43,564 nt of DNA. It comes from an uncultured Faecalibacterium sp. GTDB lineage: Bacteria; Bacillota; Clostridia; Oscillospirales; Ruminococcaceae. The translations under genes were made by a program, and so were the position numbers. Below the pieces are notes generated by a model, which did not search any database, was not told where the DNA came from, and was given only the letters and a program-made list of their open reading frames with translations. Location of the stretch: the NCBI GenBank assembly GCA_934548045.1, contig CAKTEM010000021.1, positions 1 to 43,564 of the forward strand. Direction: 5' to 3'. Below, piece by piece: positions 13,889-22,479 of the stretch (position 1 is its first letter; the number at the start of each line of letters is the position of its first letter).

Positions 13889-15220
13889 TTACTTCAGCTT
13901 TGCTTCCAGCTCAGCGGTCAGGTTCTCGTAACCCGGCTTGCCCAGCAGAGCAAACATGTTCTTCTTATAGCTTTCGACGCCCGGCTGGTTGAACGGGTTG
14001 ACGCTCAGCAGATAGCCGCTGCATGCGCATGCACGCCAGAAGAAGTAGATGAGGTAGCCCACATTATATGCGGTCAGGTCGTCCAGCTCGATCAGGACTT
14101 CCGGCACGCCGCCGTCGGTGTGAGCGAGGATGGTGCCTTCCATTGCCTTGCGGTTGACAACGCTCATGTTCTGGTCAGCGAGGAAGTTCAGGCCGTCGAA
14201 GTTGCCCTCCAGCTTTTCGATGAAGAGATCCTGTGCCGGCTTCTTGACGTCGACGATGGTCTCGAACATGATACGGGAGCCTTCCTGGATGAACTGACCC
14301 ATCGAGTGCAGGTCGGTGGAGAAGATGCAGCTTGCCGGGAACAGGCCCTTGTTGTCCTTGCCCTCGCTCTCGCCGAACAGCTGCTTGTACCACTCGTTCA
14401 TGAGGGTGAAGTTCGGCTCGTAGCACTCCAGAATCTCAACGCTCTTGCCCTTGCGGTACAGGATGTTACGGATGGCTGCATACTTGTAAGCATCGTTGTC
14501 GGGGCTGAGAACGGAGAAACGCTCCATAGCATCTGCTGCGCCCTTCATCAGCTCGTCGATGTCGATACCGGCAGCTGCGATGGGCAGTAGGCCGACAGCG
14601 GACAGGACGGAGTAACGGCCGCCGACATCATCGGGAACGACGAAGGTGGGCCAGCCCTGTGCGTCAGCCAGCTGCTTCAGGGTTCCGCGTGCGCGGTCAG
14701 TGGTAGCATAGATGCGCTTGTTGGCCTCTTCGACGCCCATCTCATCTTCCAGCAGCTTGCGCAGGACGCGGAATGCCAGAGAAGTCTCGGTGGTGGTGCC
14801 GGACTTGGAGATGACATTGATGGAGAACTTCTTGCCCTTGCACAGAGCGATGATATCGTTCAGGTAGGTGGGGCTGATGCTGTTGCCGCAGAAGTAGATC
14901 TTCGGGCCATTGTCCAGCTCGTTGTGATACAGACCCTTGACCGCCTCAACGACAGCGCGTGCGCCGAGGTAGCTGCCGCCGATGCCGGCGACGACCAGAA
15001 CCTCGGAATCCTCACGGATCTTTGCAGCGGCTTCCTTGATGCGTGCAAACTCTTCCTTATCGTAATCACGAGGCAGATACATCCAGCCCAGGAAATCGTT
15101 GCCGGGGCCATTCTTGGCTTCCAGCTGTTTATGAGCGGCCTCTACCTGAGGGTAGATTGCCTGATACTCTTCTTCGTTGATGAAGCTGGAAAGGTGCTTC
15201 GTATTCAGAACAAGACTCAT
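13889..15220 (-). CDS. pgi: Glucose-6-phosphate isomerase
   Basis: 443 residues from ATG 15220, which has GGAGG 10 bp upstream; the open frame before it overlaps the promoter. Motifs fit the short Gram-positive PGI: VVAGIGGSYLGARA, SKSGTTTETS and the C-terminal QPGVESYKKNMFALLGK block. It interconverts glucose 6-phosphate and fructose 6-phosphate in glycolysis. Length matches the Bacillus/Clostridium enzyme (about 450). Confidence 0.95.
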   Translation of the reverse strand: MSLVLNTKHLSSFINEEEYQAIYPQVEAAHKQLEAKNGPGNDFLGWMYLPRDYDKEEFARIKEAAAKIREDSEVLVVAGIGGSYLGARAVVEAVKGLYHNELDNGPKIYFCGNSISPTYLNDIIALCKGKKFSINVISKSGTTTETSLAFRVLRKLLEDEMGVEEANKRIYATTDRARGTLKQLADAQGWPTFVVPDDVGGRYSVLSAVGLLPIAAAGIDIDELMKGAADAMERFSVLSPDNDAYKYAAIRNILYRKGKSVEILECYEPNFTLMNEWYKQLFGESEGKDNKGLFPASCIFSTDLHSMGQFIQEGSRIMFETIVDVKKPAQDLFIEKLEGNFDGLNFLADQNMSVVNRKAMEGTILAHTDGGVPEVLIELDDLTAYNVGYLIYFFWRACACSGYLLSVNPFNQPGVESYKKNMFALLGKPGYENLTAELEAKLK

Positions 15221-15282
15221 TTTATCAGAACCTCCAAACATTTTTCGGGCCTCTTGCCCAGCGAGGATGTTTCTATGGTATA

Positions 15283-15311
15283 AGTGTACCGTTCCCACCG
15301 GGCAAAGTCAA
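15283..15311 (-). promoter_or_regulatory. Promoter of pgi
   Basis: Minus strand: TTGACT (15306-15311), 17 bp, TACACT (15283-15288). It is 63 bp upstream of the chosen start. Confidence 0.75.
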
Positions 15312-15436
15312 GGCCAAAATCTCTGGTTTTCATACAATTTTAATGATAATCTTTTGGTGCATCTGGTATCTTTTGTTCAGCCGTCCAAGGCACTTTTCGG
15401 ACCGCCGTCTGATTTTATTTCGGTAATGTGTTTCTT

Positions 15437-16693
15437 TTAACAAACCAGACTTTCCCACAGCAGCCGGAGTGCGGAGTCAAAAGTCAATTTTGGTGCATCT
15501 GCGGCAGCTCTCACTTCAAATTCATTCACCAGTGCATCCCCGTCATAAATTGAGACTTTTCCTACGGTCTGCCCCTGTTCGACCGGTGCGGTCAGCTCTT
15601 CGGGCAGGGTCAATTCCGTCCGCAGGGTATCGCCGCTCCCCTTTTTCCGCAGGATCGTTTCCGGCATCGCCGCGTAATCCAGCGGCACAAAGCCCTCTGC
15701 ACTCCCCTTCACGTCGAGCTGCAAGGGCCGGTCGGTCAGCTCCGGCAATGGAGCTGCCTCGTAGGTCGCAAAGCCATAATCCAGCAGGGTGGTCGCCGCA
15801 TTGAATCGGTCCGCGCTGGACGGCGCACCCAGAACCACAGCGATGAGTTTCAGTCCATCCCGGGTCGCACTGGCGGAGATGCAGACCCCTGCGCCGCTGG
15901 TCGTGCCAGTTTTAAGGCCGGTGATACCGTTATACCGCTTGAGCAGCTTGTTCGTGTTCACGAGCTGGGTCTGTCCGTTCCGCAGGCTGTCCGTCCAGAT
16001 GCCGGTATAGTGCAGCACCTCCGGGTGGTTGTTCAGCATATAGCAGCTGATGGTCGCCACATCCCGGGCGGTGGAGAGATGGCCTTCGGTGTCCAGTCCA
16101 CAGGCATTGTGGAAGGTCGTATGCTCCATCCCAAGCTTCTTTGCCCGGGCGTTCATCTGCTCCACAAAGATCGGTTCACTGCCGCCGACCAGTTCTGCGA
16201 CGGCAACAGCGGCGTCATTGGCCGAGGAAACACAGATTGCTTTTATCATCTCGTCCAGTGTGAACTGTTCCCCCGGCTCGAGCCAGATCTGACTGCCGCC
16301 CATATTATAGGCGTGTTCGCTGACCGGCACCAGCGTGTCCATCGTCAGCTTTCCCTCCTGCACGGCCTCGAAGGTCAGCAGCAGGGTCATCACCTTTGTA
16401 ATGGATGCAATGGGCATCTCCTCGTCCGGGTTCTTCTCATACAGCACCCGTCCGCTCTCCTGCTCCACCAGCACCGCCGCCCGGCAGTTCAGCTGTAAGG
16501 ACGGCTGGTCGGCTACGGTCGGAGGAGCCTCGGTTCTGTTCAGGGTCGGTATCGCCGTCCGCGTCTCGGCCTTTGCCCCATCCGGTGCCAGCACCGCGCG
16601 CAGTCCGAACCCCTGTGCCGACCCGAACGCCAGCGCGAACAGCCAGAAGCAGAGTGCAGCTGCGCAGAACGCCGCAAATCTTCTCCGTTCCAT
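15437..16693 (-). CDS. D-Ala-D-Ala carboxypeptidase (DacF/PBP5 type)
   Basis: 418 residues. A signal peptide (RRRFAAFCAAALCFWLFALA) leads to an exported serine peptidase S11 domain. Catalytic motifs are S97-I-T-K100, S157-A-N159 and KTGTT near residue 260. A C-terminal beta domain (PBP5_C-like, LPEELTAPVEQGQTVGKV) follows and ends in a short hydrophobic or amphipathic tail. The enzyme trims the terminal D-Ala from peptidoglycan pentapeptides. DacF in Bacillus acts in sporulation, but sporulation here is not shown by the window. It is transcribed away from mtaB. Confidence 0.92.
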   Translation of the reverse strand: MERRRFAAFCAAALCFWLFALAFGSAQGFGLRAVLAPDGAKAETRTAIPTLNRTEAPPTVADQPSLQLNCRAAVLVEQESGRVLYEKNPDEEMPIASITKVMTLLLTFEAVQEGKLTMDTLVPVSEHAYNMGGSQIWLEPGEQFTLDEMIKAICVSSANDAAVAVAELVGGSEPIFVEQMNARAKKLGMEHTTFHNACGLDTEGHLSTARDVATISCYMLNNHPEVLHYTGIWTDSLRNGQTQLVNTNKLLKRYNGITGLKTGTTSGAGVCISASATRDGLKLIAVVLGAPSSADRFNAATTLLDYGFATYEAAPLPELTDRPLQLDVKGSAEGFVPLDYAAMPETILRKKGSGDTLRTELTLPEELTAPVEQGQTVGKVSIYDGDALVNEFEVRAAADAPKLTFDSALRLLWESLVC

Positions 16694-16767
16694 CTCTCCT
16701 ACCTCCCTGCATCGTCACAAAAAATCTCTGGTTGCAGTCTATGCAGGGCCAAGGCGCAAAATGACCC

Positions 16768-16796
16768 TTTTCCAATGAAAAAGAATCTGGTATAAT
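16768..16796 (+). promoter_or_regulatory. Promoter of mtaB
   Basis: TATAAT (16791-16796) is perfect and preceded by TGG, an extended -10. The -35 (TTTTCC, 16768-16773) is weak at 17-bp spacing. Confidence 0.75.
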
Positions 16797-16838
16797 AAGA
16801 TTTTGTAAGCTTTTTTCCAAATCGAAAGGAATCCCCTC

Positions 16839-18140
16839 ATGCGAGTTTGTTTTTATACCCTTGGCTGCAAGGTCAATTTAAATGAGACCGGCGCGCTGGA
16901 GCAGATGTTCCGCTCCGCCGGGTTCACCATCGCGCAGGAAGGCGAAGAGGCTGACGTCTTTGTCGTCAACAGCTGCACCGTCACCAACTTCGGCGACCAG
17001 AAGAGCCGCAAGTGGCTCCGCCGGGCCAAGCGCGAGAATCCCGGCGCGGTCACCGTCCTGACCGGCTGCTATCCGCAGGCCTTCCCGGAAGAGGCCGCCC
17101 AGTTCATGGAGGCCGACCTCGTCTGCGGCAACGGCGACCGGAAAGCCATCCTCGACAATGTGATGAAGCTGCTGGACGGCCACGAGCGCATCGTCGCCAT
17201 CACCCCCCACGCACGGGGCGAGCGGTTCGAGGAGCTGCCGGTCGAACGCTTCGAGACCCATACGCGCGCGTTCATTAAAGTAGAGGACGGATGCAACCGT
17301 CAGTGTGCTTACTGCGTCATCCCTCGCGCACGCGGCCCGGTGCGGAGCCGTGTCGAAGAAAGCATCCTGAATGAGCTGCGTCAGCTTGCCGCGTCCGGCT
17401 ACCGGGAGGTCGTGCTGAGCGCGATCTCTCTGCCGAGCTACGGTCTGGACACCGGCACGAATCTCGTGGAGCTGGTGGAACACTGCGCTGAGGTCGAGGG
17501 CATCGAGCGCATCCGTCTGGGCAGTCTTGACCCCGACATGCTGACCCCTGAGTTCATCACCCGGCTGGCCGCTGTGGACAAGCTCTGTCCGCAGTTCCAC
17601 CTGAGCCTGCAGAGCGGCTGTTCCTCAACTCTCCGCCGGATGCGCCGTGTCTACACCGCCGAGCAATACGCCGAGGTCGTTGCGCAGATCCGCGCCGCCT
17701 ACGGTGAGCGTCCGGTCAGCTTTACCACCGACTGCATCTGCGGTTTCCCGGGCGAGACGGTGGCCGACTTTGAGGAGAGCTGCGAATTTTTGAAGAAGAT
17801 CGGCTTCCTGAAAGTCCATGTCTTCCCCTACTCCCGTCGGAGCGGCACGCCTGCCTACGATTTCCCGGATCAGGTGCATGAGCGTGAGAAGCAGGAGCGG
17901 AGCCGGACGATGAACGCCATTGCCGAGGAAGTCCGCCGGGAAGTCCTCGCCACTTACGAAGGCACCGAGGACGATGTCCTGTTGGAAACGCCGCTGTCTG
18001 AGACGCTGTTCACCGGTTACACCCGGCTGTACATCCCGGTCGTTGTCTTAGCTCCCGGCCACAAGAGCGGCGAGATCATTCACGTCCGTCTGGGTCAGTA
18101 CGACGGCGAGCGTGTCCGCGCGCAGCTCTGTCAAGGCTAA
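16839..18140 (+). CDS. mtaB: tRNA t6A37 methylthiotransferase MtaB
   Basis: 433 residues, start ATG 16839 behind GAAAGGAA. The N-terminal UPF0004 domain has three cluster cysteines (Cys10, 46, 77: TLGCKVN, VNSCTVT, TGCYPQ). The radical SAM motif CNRQCAYC (Cys152, 156, 159) follows, and a TRAM-like domain ends the protein. MtaB converts t6A37 to ms2t6A37 in tRNAs reading ANN codons. The IPRARGPVRSR sequence after the radical SAM motif is typical of MtaB-type enzymes rather than MiaB or RimO. Confidence 0.94.
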   Translation: MRVCFYTLGCKVNLNETGALEQMFRSAGFTIAQEGEEADVFVVNSCTVTNFGDQKSRKWLRRAKRENPGAVTVLTGCYPQAFPEEAAQFMEADLVCGNGDRKAILDNVMKLLDGHERIVAITPHARGERFEELPVERFETHTRAFIKVEDGCNRQCAYCVIPRARGPVRSRVEESILNELRQLAASGYREVVLSAISLPSYGLDTGTNLVELVEHCAEVEGIERIRLGSLDPDMLTPEFITRLAAVDKLCPQFHLSLQSGCSSTLRRMRRVYTAEQYAEVVAQIRAAYGERPVSFTTDCICGFPGETVADFEESCEFLKKIGFLKVHVFPYSRRSGTPAYDFPDQVHEREKQERSRTMNAIAEEVRREVLATYEGTEDDVLLETPLSETLFTGYTRLYIPVVVLAPGHKSGEIIHVRLGQYDGERVRAQLCQG

Positions 18141-18160
18141 CGGAATCGGTTTCGTTTTTT

Positions 18161-18178
18161 AGGTGAAACGTTTTCACC
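18161..18178. other. Palindrome GGTGAAA-TTTTCACC after mtaB
   Basis: AGGTGAAA and TTTTCACCT surround CG. No T-run follows on the plus strand, so it may be a weak terminator or an operator near the hydrogenase promoter at 18222-18250. Confidence 0.4.
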
Positions 18179-18221
18179 TGCTGCATATTGTGAATTGTAT
18201 AACAAATTTTAAGGTTTGGTC

Positions 18222-18250
18222 TTTTCAGACGTTTTTGTTTGTGCTACAAT
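18222..18250 (+). promoter_or_regulatory. Promoter of the hydrogenase gene
   Basis: TTTTCA (18222-18227), 17 bp, TACAAT (18245-18250) with an extended TGC before the -10. It leaves a leader of about 135 nt. Confidence 0.7.
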
Positions 18251-18256
18251 AAAAGT

Positions 18257-18391
18257 GGATTATTCGGGTCGGCGCATCGTTTGCAGCGATGCGGTACCAC
18301 CGCCCGATGCAAGCACCGCAGCGTACCAGAGCCGGGAAAAGGCTCCTGCGGTCATTGTGTTCTGTTGTTTCAAATACAAGGAGAGATTGGA
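18257..18391 (+). promoter_or_regulatory. Structured leader of the hydrogenase gene
   Basis: CGCATCG (18273-18279) can pair with CGATGCG (18287-18293) or, over six bases, with CGATGC at 18305-18310. A second hairpin pairs CCGCAG/CTGCGG (18316-18321/18346-18351) and GAGCC/GGCTC (18329-18333/18341-18345). No known riboswitch class is evident. Confidence 0.4.
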
Positions 18392-19945
18392 ATGAGTTTT
18401 AGAGGAATCAACACGACGGTCATCCAGATCCGCCGCCAAGTGTTCACCGAGGTTGCGCGGATGGCCTATGCAAACGTCAAGGGCGAGCAGGCAAACCACC
18501 TGATGCGCAAGATCCCTTATACCATTATCCCGGGTGAAGAGGGCAAGCTCCGCAAGGACATCTTCCTCGAGCGCGCCATCGTTGAGGAGCGCGTCCGTCT
18601 GGCAATGGGTCTGCCCACTCGCCGCATGGACGAGCATAACAGTGTCGTCTCCGGCCTGGAAGATGCTTCCATCGCCGATAAGTATTATGATCCCCCTCTG
18701 GTGAACGTCATCAAGTTCGCCTGCAACCGCTGCCCCGAAAAGCTGGTCAAGGTCTCCGACCTGTGCCAGGGCTGTCTGGCTCATCCCTGTATGGAAGTCT
18801 GCCCCAAGAAGGCGATCACCTGGGAGAGCGGCCGTTCCACCATCGATCAGGAGAAGTGCATCAAGTGCGGCCGCTGTGCGACCGTCTGCCCCTACAACGC
18901 CATCGTCAAGACCGAGCGTCCCTGCGCCGTTGCCTGCGGCATGGGTGCTATCCACTCCGATGAGCTGGGCCGTGCCGAGATTGATTACAGCAAGTGCGTT
19001 TCCTGTGGTCAGTGCCTCGTTAACTGCCCGTTCGGTGCTATCGCCGACAAGGGTCAGATCTATCAGCTGATCCAGGGCTTCAACCGTGGCGACCGCATCT
19101 ATGCTCTGGTCGCTCCGGCTTTCGTCAACCAGTTCCCGGCTCTGGCTTCCACCGGCAAGCTCAAGGCTGCGCTGAAGGCCGTCGGCTTCTACGACGTCAT
19201 CGAGGTCGCCATCGGTGCTGACCTGTGTACCGTCGATGAGGCACACGACTTCCTCGAGGAAGTTCCCGAGAAGCTGAACTTCATGGCAACTTCCTGCTGC
19301 CCGGCATGGAGCATGATGGCAAAGACCGCTTTCCCGGCTCTGGCAAAGAACATCTCCATGACCATGACCCCGATGGTCTTCACCGCTCGTATGATGAAGC
19401 AGAAGGACCCCACCGCCCGTATGTGCTTCATCGGACCCTGCGCCGCAAAGAAGCTGGAAGCTTCTCGCCGCACCGTCCGCAGTGACGTCGACTTCGTTTT
19501 GACCTTCGAGGAGCTGGCCGGCATCATGGAGGGCAAGGATCTCGACTTCGATTCTCTGGAGGTCGATCCCAACGAGGCAGCTCTCTGCTCCGCTTCCGGT
19601 GCAGGCCGCGGCTTTGCACAGTCCGGCGGCGTCGCAAAGGCTGTCGCCGACAAGATCAAGGAATGGCACCCCGATATGGATGTCAAGATCGCATCCGCAC
19701 AGGGTCTGGCCGAGTGCAAGAAGCTGCTGATGCTCGCCAAGGCTGGCAAGTACAACGGCTACCTGCTGGAAGGCATGGGCTGCCCGGGCGGCTGCATCGG
19801 CGGCGCAGGCACCATCGCCGACCCGGCTCGTACCGCTGTTCAGCTGAACAAGTACATCAAGGATGCTCCGTTCCAGGATCCCGAGCAGAGCCCCTTCATG
19901 GACGAGATCCACGTCCTGAAGGATGACCCCAACTTTGAGGTCTGA
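18392..19945 (+). CDS. [FeFe] hydrogenase, group B-like
   Basis: 517 residues from ATG 18392 behind AAGGAGAG; the upstream frame crosses the leader and is rejected. The N-terminal 100 residues precede a cysteine-rich block (CNRCPEKLVKVSDLCQGCLAHPC), then ferredoxin-type clusters (CIKCGRCATVCP at ~156-167, CVSCGQCLVNCP at ~202-213). The H-cluster motifs are TSCCPAW (Cys302), GPCAAKK (Cys350) and EGMGCPGGCIGG (Cys464, Cys468). L1 and L2 differ from the group A forms (TSCCPGW, MPCxxK) and fit group B, whose role (H2 production or sensing) is less certain. It probably disposes of reductant as H2 using ferredoxin. No maturation genes are in the window. Confidence 0.9.
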   Translation: MSFRGINTTVIQIRRQVFTEVARMAYANVKGEQANHLMRKIPYTIIPGEEGKLRKDIFLERAIVEERVRLAMGLPTRRMDEHNSVVSGLEDASIADKYYDPPLVNVIKFACNRCPEKLVKVSDLCQGCLAHPCMEVCPKKAITWESGRSTIDQEKCIKCGRCATVCPYNAIVKTERPCAVACGMGAIHSDELGRAEIDYSKCVSCGQCLVNCPFGAIADKGQIYQLIQGFNRGDRIYALVAPAFVNQFPALASTGKLKAALKAVGFYDVIEVAIGADLCTVDEAHDFLEEVPEKLNFMATSCCPAWSMMAKTAFPALAKNISMTMTPMVFTARMMKQKDPTARMCFIGPCAAKKLEASRRTVRSDVDFVLTFEELAGIMEGKDLDFDSLEVDPNEAALCSASGAGRGFAQSGGVAKAVADKIKEWHPDMDVKIASAQGLAECKKLLMLAKAGKYNGYLLEGMGCPGGCIGGAGTIADPARTAVQLNKYIKDAPFQDPEQSPFMDEIHVLKDDPNFEV

Positions 19946-19975
19946 TGCCGTTCTGATTTAACAGTTTAGAACATT

Positions 19976-20018
19976 CCGCCGCTTTTCACCGGTTCCGGTC
20001 GAGAAGCGGCGGTTTTTG
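19976..20018 (+). terminator. Terminator after the hydrogenase gene
   Basis: CCGCCGCTT pairs with AAGCGGCGG around an ACCGG-containing loop, followed by TTTTTGTT. Confidence 0.85.
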
Positions 20019-20091
20019 TTGTCTCGGTCTTCATCTTCACAGTTTATCATGTTGACGTTGAGTAATTTTTGTAAATCTTTCATGAAGGCAA

Positions 20092-20120
20092 TTGACATTT
20101 TTCAGTAGTTATGCTACCTT
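20092..20120 (+). promoter_or_regulatory. Promoter of the small secreted-protein gene
   Basis: TTGACA (20092-20097), 17 bp, TACCTT (20115-20120). A leader of about 75 nt precedes the start codon. Confidence 0.75.
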
Positions 20121-20199
20121 TGTCTCGACAAACCCGGAGTCTGCGTTCGGGCAGGCTCGTTACAGAGGTCGCATTGCGGCAGGAAAGGCTGAAATCTAT

Positions 20200-20673
20200 A
20201 TGACAAATACATTCAAACGCACCGGCGCGGCAGTCATCTCTCTGGTACTGCTGTGCATGTTGACCCTCAGCGCGATGGCAGCGACCAAGCTGACCGTCGG
20301 CGTCAAGTTCTGGAAAGAGAAATCTGATAAAGAGTCCATGGCAAACACCGGCATCGACTCTGACCGTGAGGCCACCCTCACCCGGCAGTCCAACGGCACC
20401 TACACCCTGTCTCTGCCCATCAAGCAGGTCTCCAAGATGGGTGTCACCGGTTCTTTGACCGGCTTCACCATCGGCGACATGACCTATGACGGCGTGACGA
20501 GCGGCGACCTTGAGAAAGGCACCGCAGTCCTCACCATCAAGAACCTGCCGGCTTCCGTCCTGACCGGCAGCGATGTGAACAAATCCCTGCTCGTCACCTG
20601 CAACATCCAGATGGACATGAGCATCCTCGGCGAACTCAACACCTCCGCCCGGATGTGCATCTGGGTCAAATAA
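20200..20673 (+). CDS. Small secreted protein, NEAT-domain-like
   Basis: 157 residues from ATG 20200 behind AGGAAAGG; the upstream frame includes the promoter. A clear signal peptide (TFKRTGAAVISLVLLCML...) ends at AMA. The mature domain of ~120 residues is beta-rich. KFWKEKSDKESMANTGIDSD, then a hydrophobic-polar strand (GTYTLSLPIKQV), recalls NEAT domains, which have SM and Y strands and bind heme. No C-terminal sorting signal or transmembrane anchor is seen. The heme-contact tyrosine pair (YxxxY) is not apparent, so heme binding is doubtful. Confidence 0.5.
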   Translation: MTNTFKRTGAAVISLVLLCMLTLSAMAATKLTVGVKFWKEKSDKESMANTGIDSDREATLTRQSNGTYTLSLPIKQVSKMGVTGSLTGFTIGDMTYDGVTSGDLEKGTAVLTIKNLPASVLTGSDVNKSLLVTCNIQMDMSILGELNTSARMCIWVK

Positions 20674-20690
20674 GCACTACGCAGACTGAG

Positions 20691-20713
20691 AGCCGCCCGG
20701 CGTGGGCGGCTCT
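20691..20713. terminator. Bidirectional terminator
   Basis: GAGCCGCCC and GGGCGGCTC are perfect arms with a 5-nt loop, then TTTTTGTTT on the plus strand. It sits between converging genes. Confidence 0.85.
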
Positions 20714-20719
20714 TTTTGT

Positions 20720-20932
20720 TTACATATCCAGTTTCTTTTCCACGAAATCGCCGACCATCTCATCCAGCTGGCAGATGGCCTTTTCCGCACCCTTTGCCAG
20801 CTTCCGGGCCGTGCGCTTGGCCTGACGGGGATTCTGGGTCACCATCATCGTGCTTGCCATCCCCAGAGCCGCACCTGCCGCCATTCCCAGCAGAACACCG
20901 CTGGCCGAACTCGATTTATGCTCGTTTCTCAT
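20720..20932 (-). CDS. Small YtxH-like protein
   Basis: 70 residues, start behind AAAGGAGA. One glycine/alanine-rich membrane segment (SGVLLGMAAGAALGMASTMMV) is followed by a basic, then amphipathic helix (RQAKRTARKLAKGAEKAICQ). This is the layout of YtxH-type proteins, whose function is not established. It converges on the secreted-protein gene at a shared terminator. Confidence 0.7.
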   Translation of the reverse strand: MRNEHKSSSASGVLLGMAAGAALGMASTMMVTQNPRQAKRTARKLAKGAEKAICQLDEMVGDFVEKKLDM

Positions 20933-21118
20933 AAAATATCTCCTTTCGCTGCTCAGAGTTTAAAAATTTTCGGGTCGATATCCCTAGTATTTCCGACAAA
21001 GAATCCACTATACGCTTTTTTTACGCAGGAAAATGTGGTATACTGTATAAGTATGCTGATAAAATTGGGTCGTTCTGCCCGGATTTTATGGCACATTCTG
21101 CGAAGGAGGCCACTTTTT

Positions 21119-21952
21119 TTGCTGAAACATAACGAACCGAAAAAAGTTCTCTGCATCCACGATCTGTCCGGCGTCGGTCGGTGCAGCCTTTCCGTCATCC
21201 TGTCGGTCTTGTCGGTCATGGGCGTCCAGCCCGTTGCCCTGCCGACGGTCGTTCTCTCGACCCACACCGGCGGTTTTGGCACCCCTGCCCGGATGGACGG
21301 CTGCGCTTACGGCGAAGCTGCCCTCGACCATTACCGGGAGCTGGGTCTGGAGTTCGACTGCATCTACACCGGCTATCTCGGCGGCGAGGCGCAGGTCGCG
21401 CTGGCAGAAAAAGCGTTTGCGTTCTGGCCGGGTGCGAAAAAGATCGTCGACCCCGTGATGGGCGACAACGGCAAAGCATATTCGACCGTCACGCCGGAAC
21501 TCATCGACCGGATGCGCGCGCTTTGCAGGCAGGCAGACATCATCCTGCCCAACGCGACCGAGGCCGGGCTGCTCCTGCAAAAGGACAGCCTGCCCGAAAC
21601 CTTTGACGATGGATCCGCACAGGCTCTGGCCGACGAGCTGACTCAGCTCGCACCGGGTGCTGTCGTCACCGGACTTTCCCTCGGCAAGTACATCGGCTGT
21701 GCAGGTGCAGGCCGCGAACGCTTCATCATCAAGAAGCTGCACATCGACCGCAGTTTCCCGGGTACCGGCGATCTGTACGGCGCAGTCCTCATCGGCTCCC
21801 TCATTCAGGGCAACGCTCTGAGTGCCGCCGCTGACAACGCCGCCGAGTTCGTCTCGCTGGCCATCCAGAACACCCCCTTCGGGCAGGATACCCGTTTCGG
21901 TGTCTGGTTCGAGCCGCTGCTGCCCCGTCTCTGCCCCCTGCGCGAAGTGTAA
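21119..21952 (+). CDS. Pyridoxal/pyridoxamine kinase family protein
   Basis: 277 residues from TTG 21119, chosen because AAGGAGG (21103-21109) lies 9 bp upstream. ATG 21052 would lie about 8-10 nt after the likely transcription start (TATACT at 21039-21044). Motifs are HDLSGVGRCSL at the N-terminus, VALPTVVLSTHTGGF, VDPVMGDNGKAY, LPNATEA and HIDRSFPGTGDLYGAVL near the C-terminus, matching the ribokinase-like PdxY/PdxK family with the anion-hole GTGD. It would phosphorylate pyridoxal or pyridoxamine to the vitamin B6 cofactor. It is followed by trmL after 12 bp, and probably shares an operon with trmL and degV. Confidence 0.85.
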   Translation: MLKHNEPKKVLCIHDLSGVGRCSLSVILSVLSVMGVQPVALPTVVLSTHTGGFGTPARMDGCAYGEAALDHYRELGLEFDCIYTGYLGGEAQVALAEKAFAFWPGAKKIVDPVMGDNGKAYSTVTPELIDRMRALCRQADIILPNATEAGLLLQKDSLPETFDDGSAQALADELTQLAPGAVVTGLSLGKYIGCAGAGRERFIIKKLHIDRSFPGTGDLYGAVLIGSLIQGNALSAAADNAAEFVSLAIQNTPFGQDTRFGVWFEPLLPRLCPLREV

Positions 21953-21964
21953 GGAGGACGGACG

Positions 21965-22471
21965 ATGAGTGAAAAACCGACTCTGAACATCGTGCTGGTC
22001 GAGCCGCGCATCCCACAGAACACCGGCAATGTCGCCCGTACCTGTGCCTGCACCTCCTGCCGCCTGCATCTGGTCGGCCCGATGGGATTTGCCATCGACG
22101 ACAAGAAGCTGAAGCACGCCGGGCTGGACTACTGGCACTACCTCGACATCAGCTACTACGACGGCCTCGAAGATTTCTTTGCCAAGAACAAAGGCCCCTT
22201 CTACTATTTTACGACCAAGGCACCCCAGCGTTACACCGATGTCTCCTACCCGGACGGTGCATACCTCGTCTTCGGACGGGAAGACGCTGGTCTGCCCGAG
22301 GCATTGTTAGCCGCAAATCAGGAACACTGCATCCGGATGCCGATGCGTGACACCTGCCGAAGCCTGAATCTCTCCAACAGCGTCGCCGTCGGCGTCTATG
22401 AAGTCCTGCGTCAGTGGGATTTCCCGGAACTGCTGGATCACGGCCACCTGCGTGACTATGAATGGAAATGA
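21965..22471 (+). CDS. trmL: tRNA (cytidine/uridine-34-2'-O)-methyltransferase TrmL
   Basis: 168 residues, start behind AAGGAGG. It is a SPOUT-class methyltransferase: LNIVLVEPRIPQNTGNVARTC at the N-terminus, then LVFGREDAGLPE and the CRSLNLSNSVAVGVYEVLRQ knot region. TrmL methylates the wobble base of tRNA-Leu isoacceptors. Length and motifs match the family (~155-170). The stop codon lies 8 bp before the degV start, so the two are tightly linked. Confidence 0.92.
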   Translation: MSEKPTLNIVLVEPRIPQNTGNVARTCACTSCRLHLVGPMGFAIDDKKLKHAGLDYWHYLDISYYDGLEDFFAKNKGPFYYFTTKAPQRYTDVSYPDGAYLVFGREDAGLPEALLAANQEHCIRMPMRDTCRSLNLSNSVAVGVYEVLRQWDFPELLDHGHLRDYEWK

Positions 22472-22479
22472 GGAACATT

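Noticed and set aside
20702..21118. N-terminal extension of the pyridoxal-kinase gene
   Set aside because: It covers the opposite-strand YtxH-like gene and the promoter; TTG 21119 has a strong Shine-Dalgarno.
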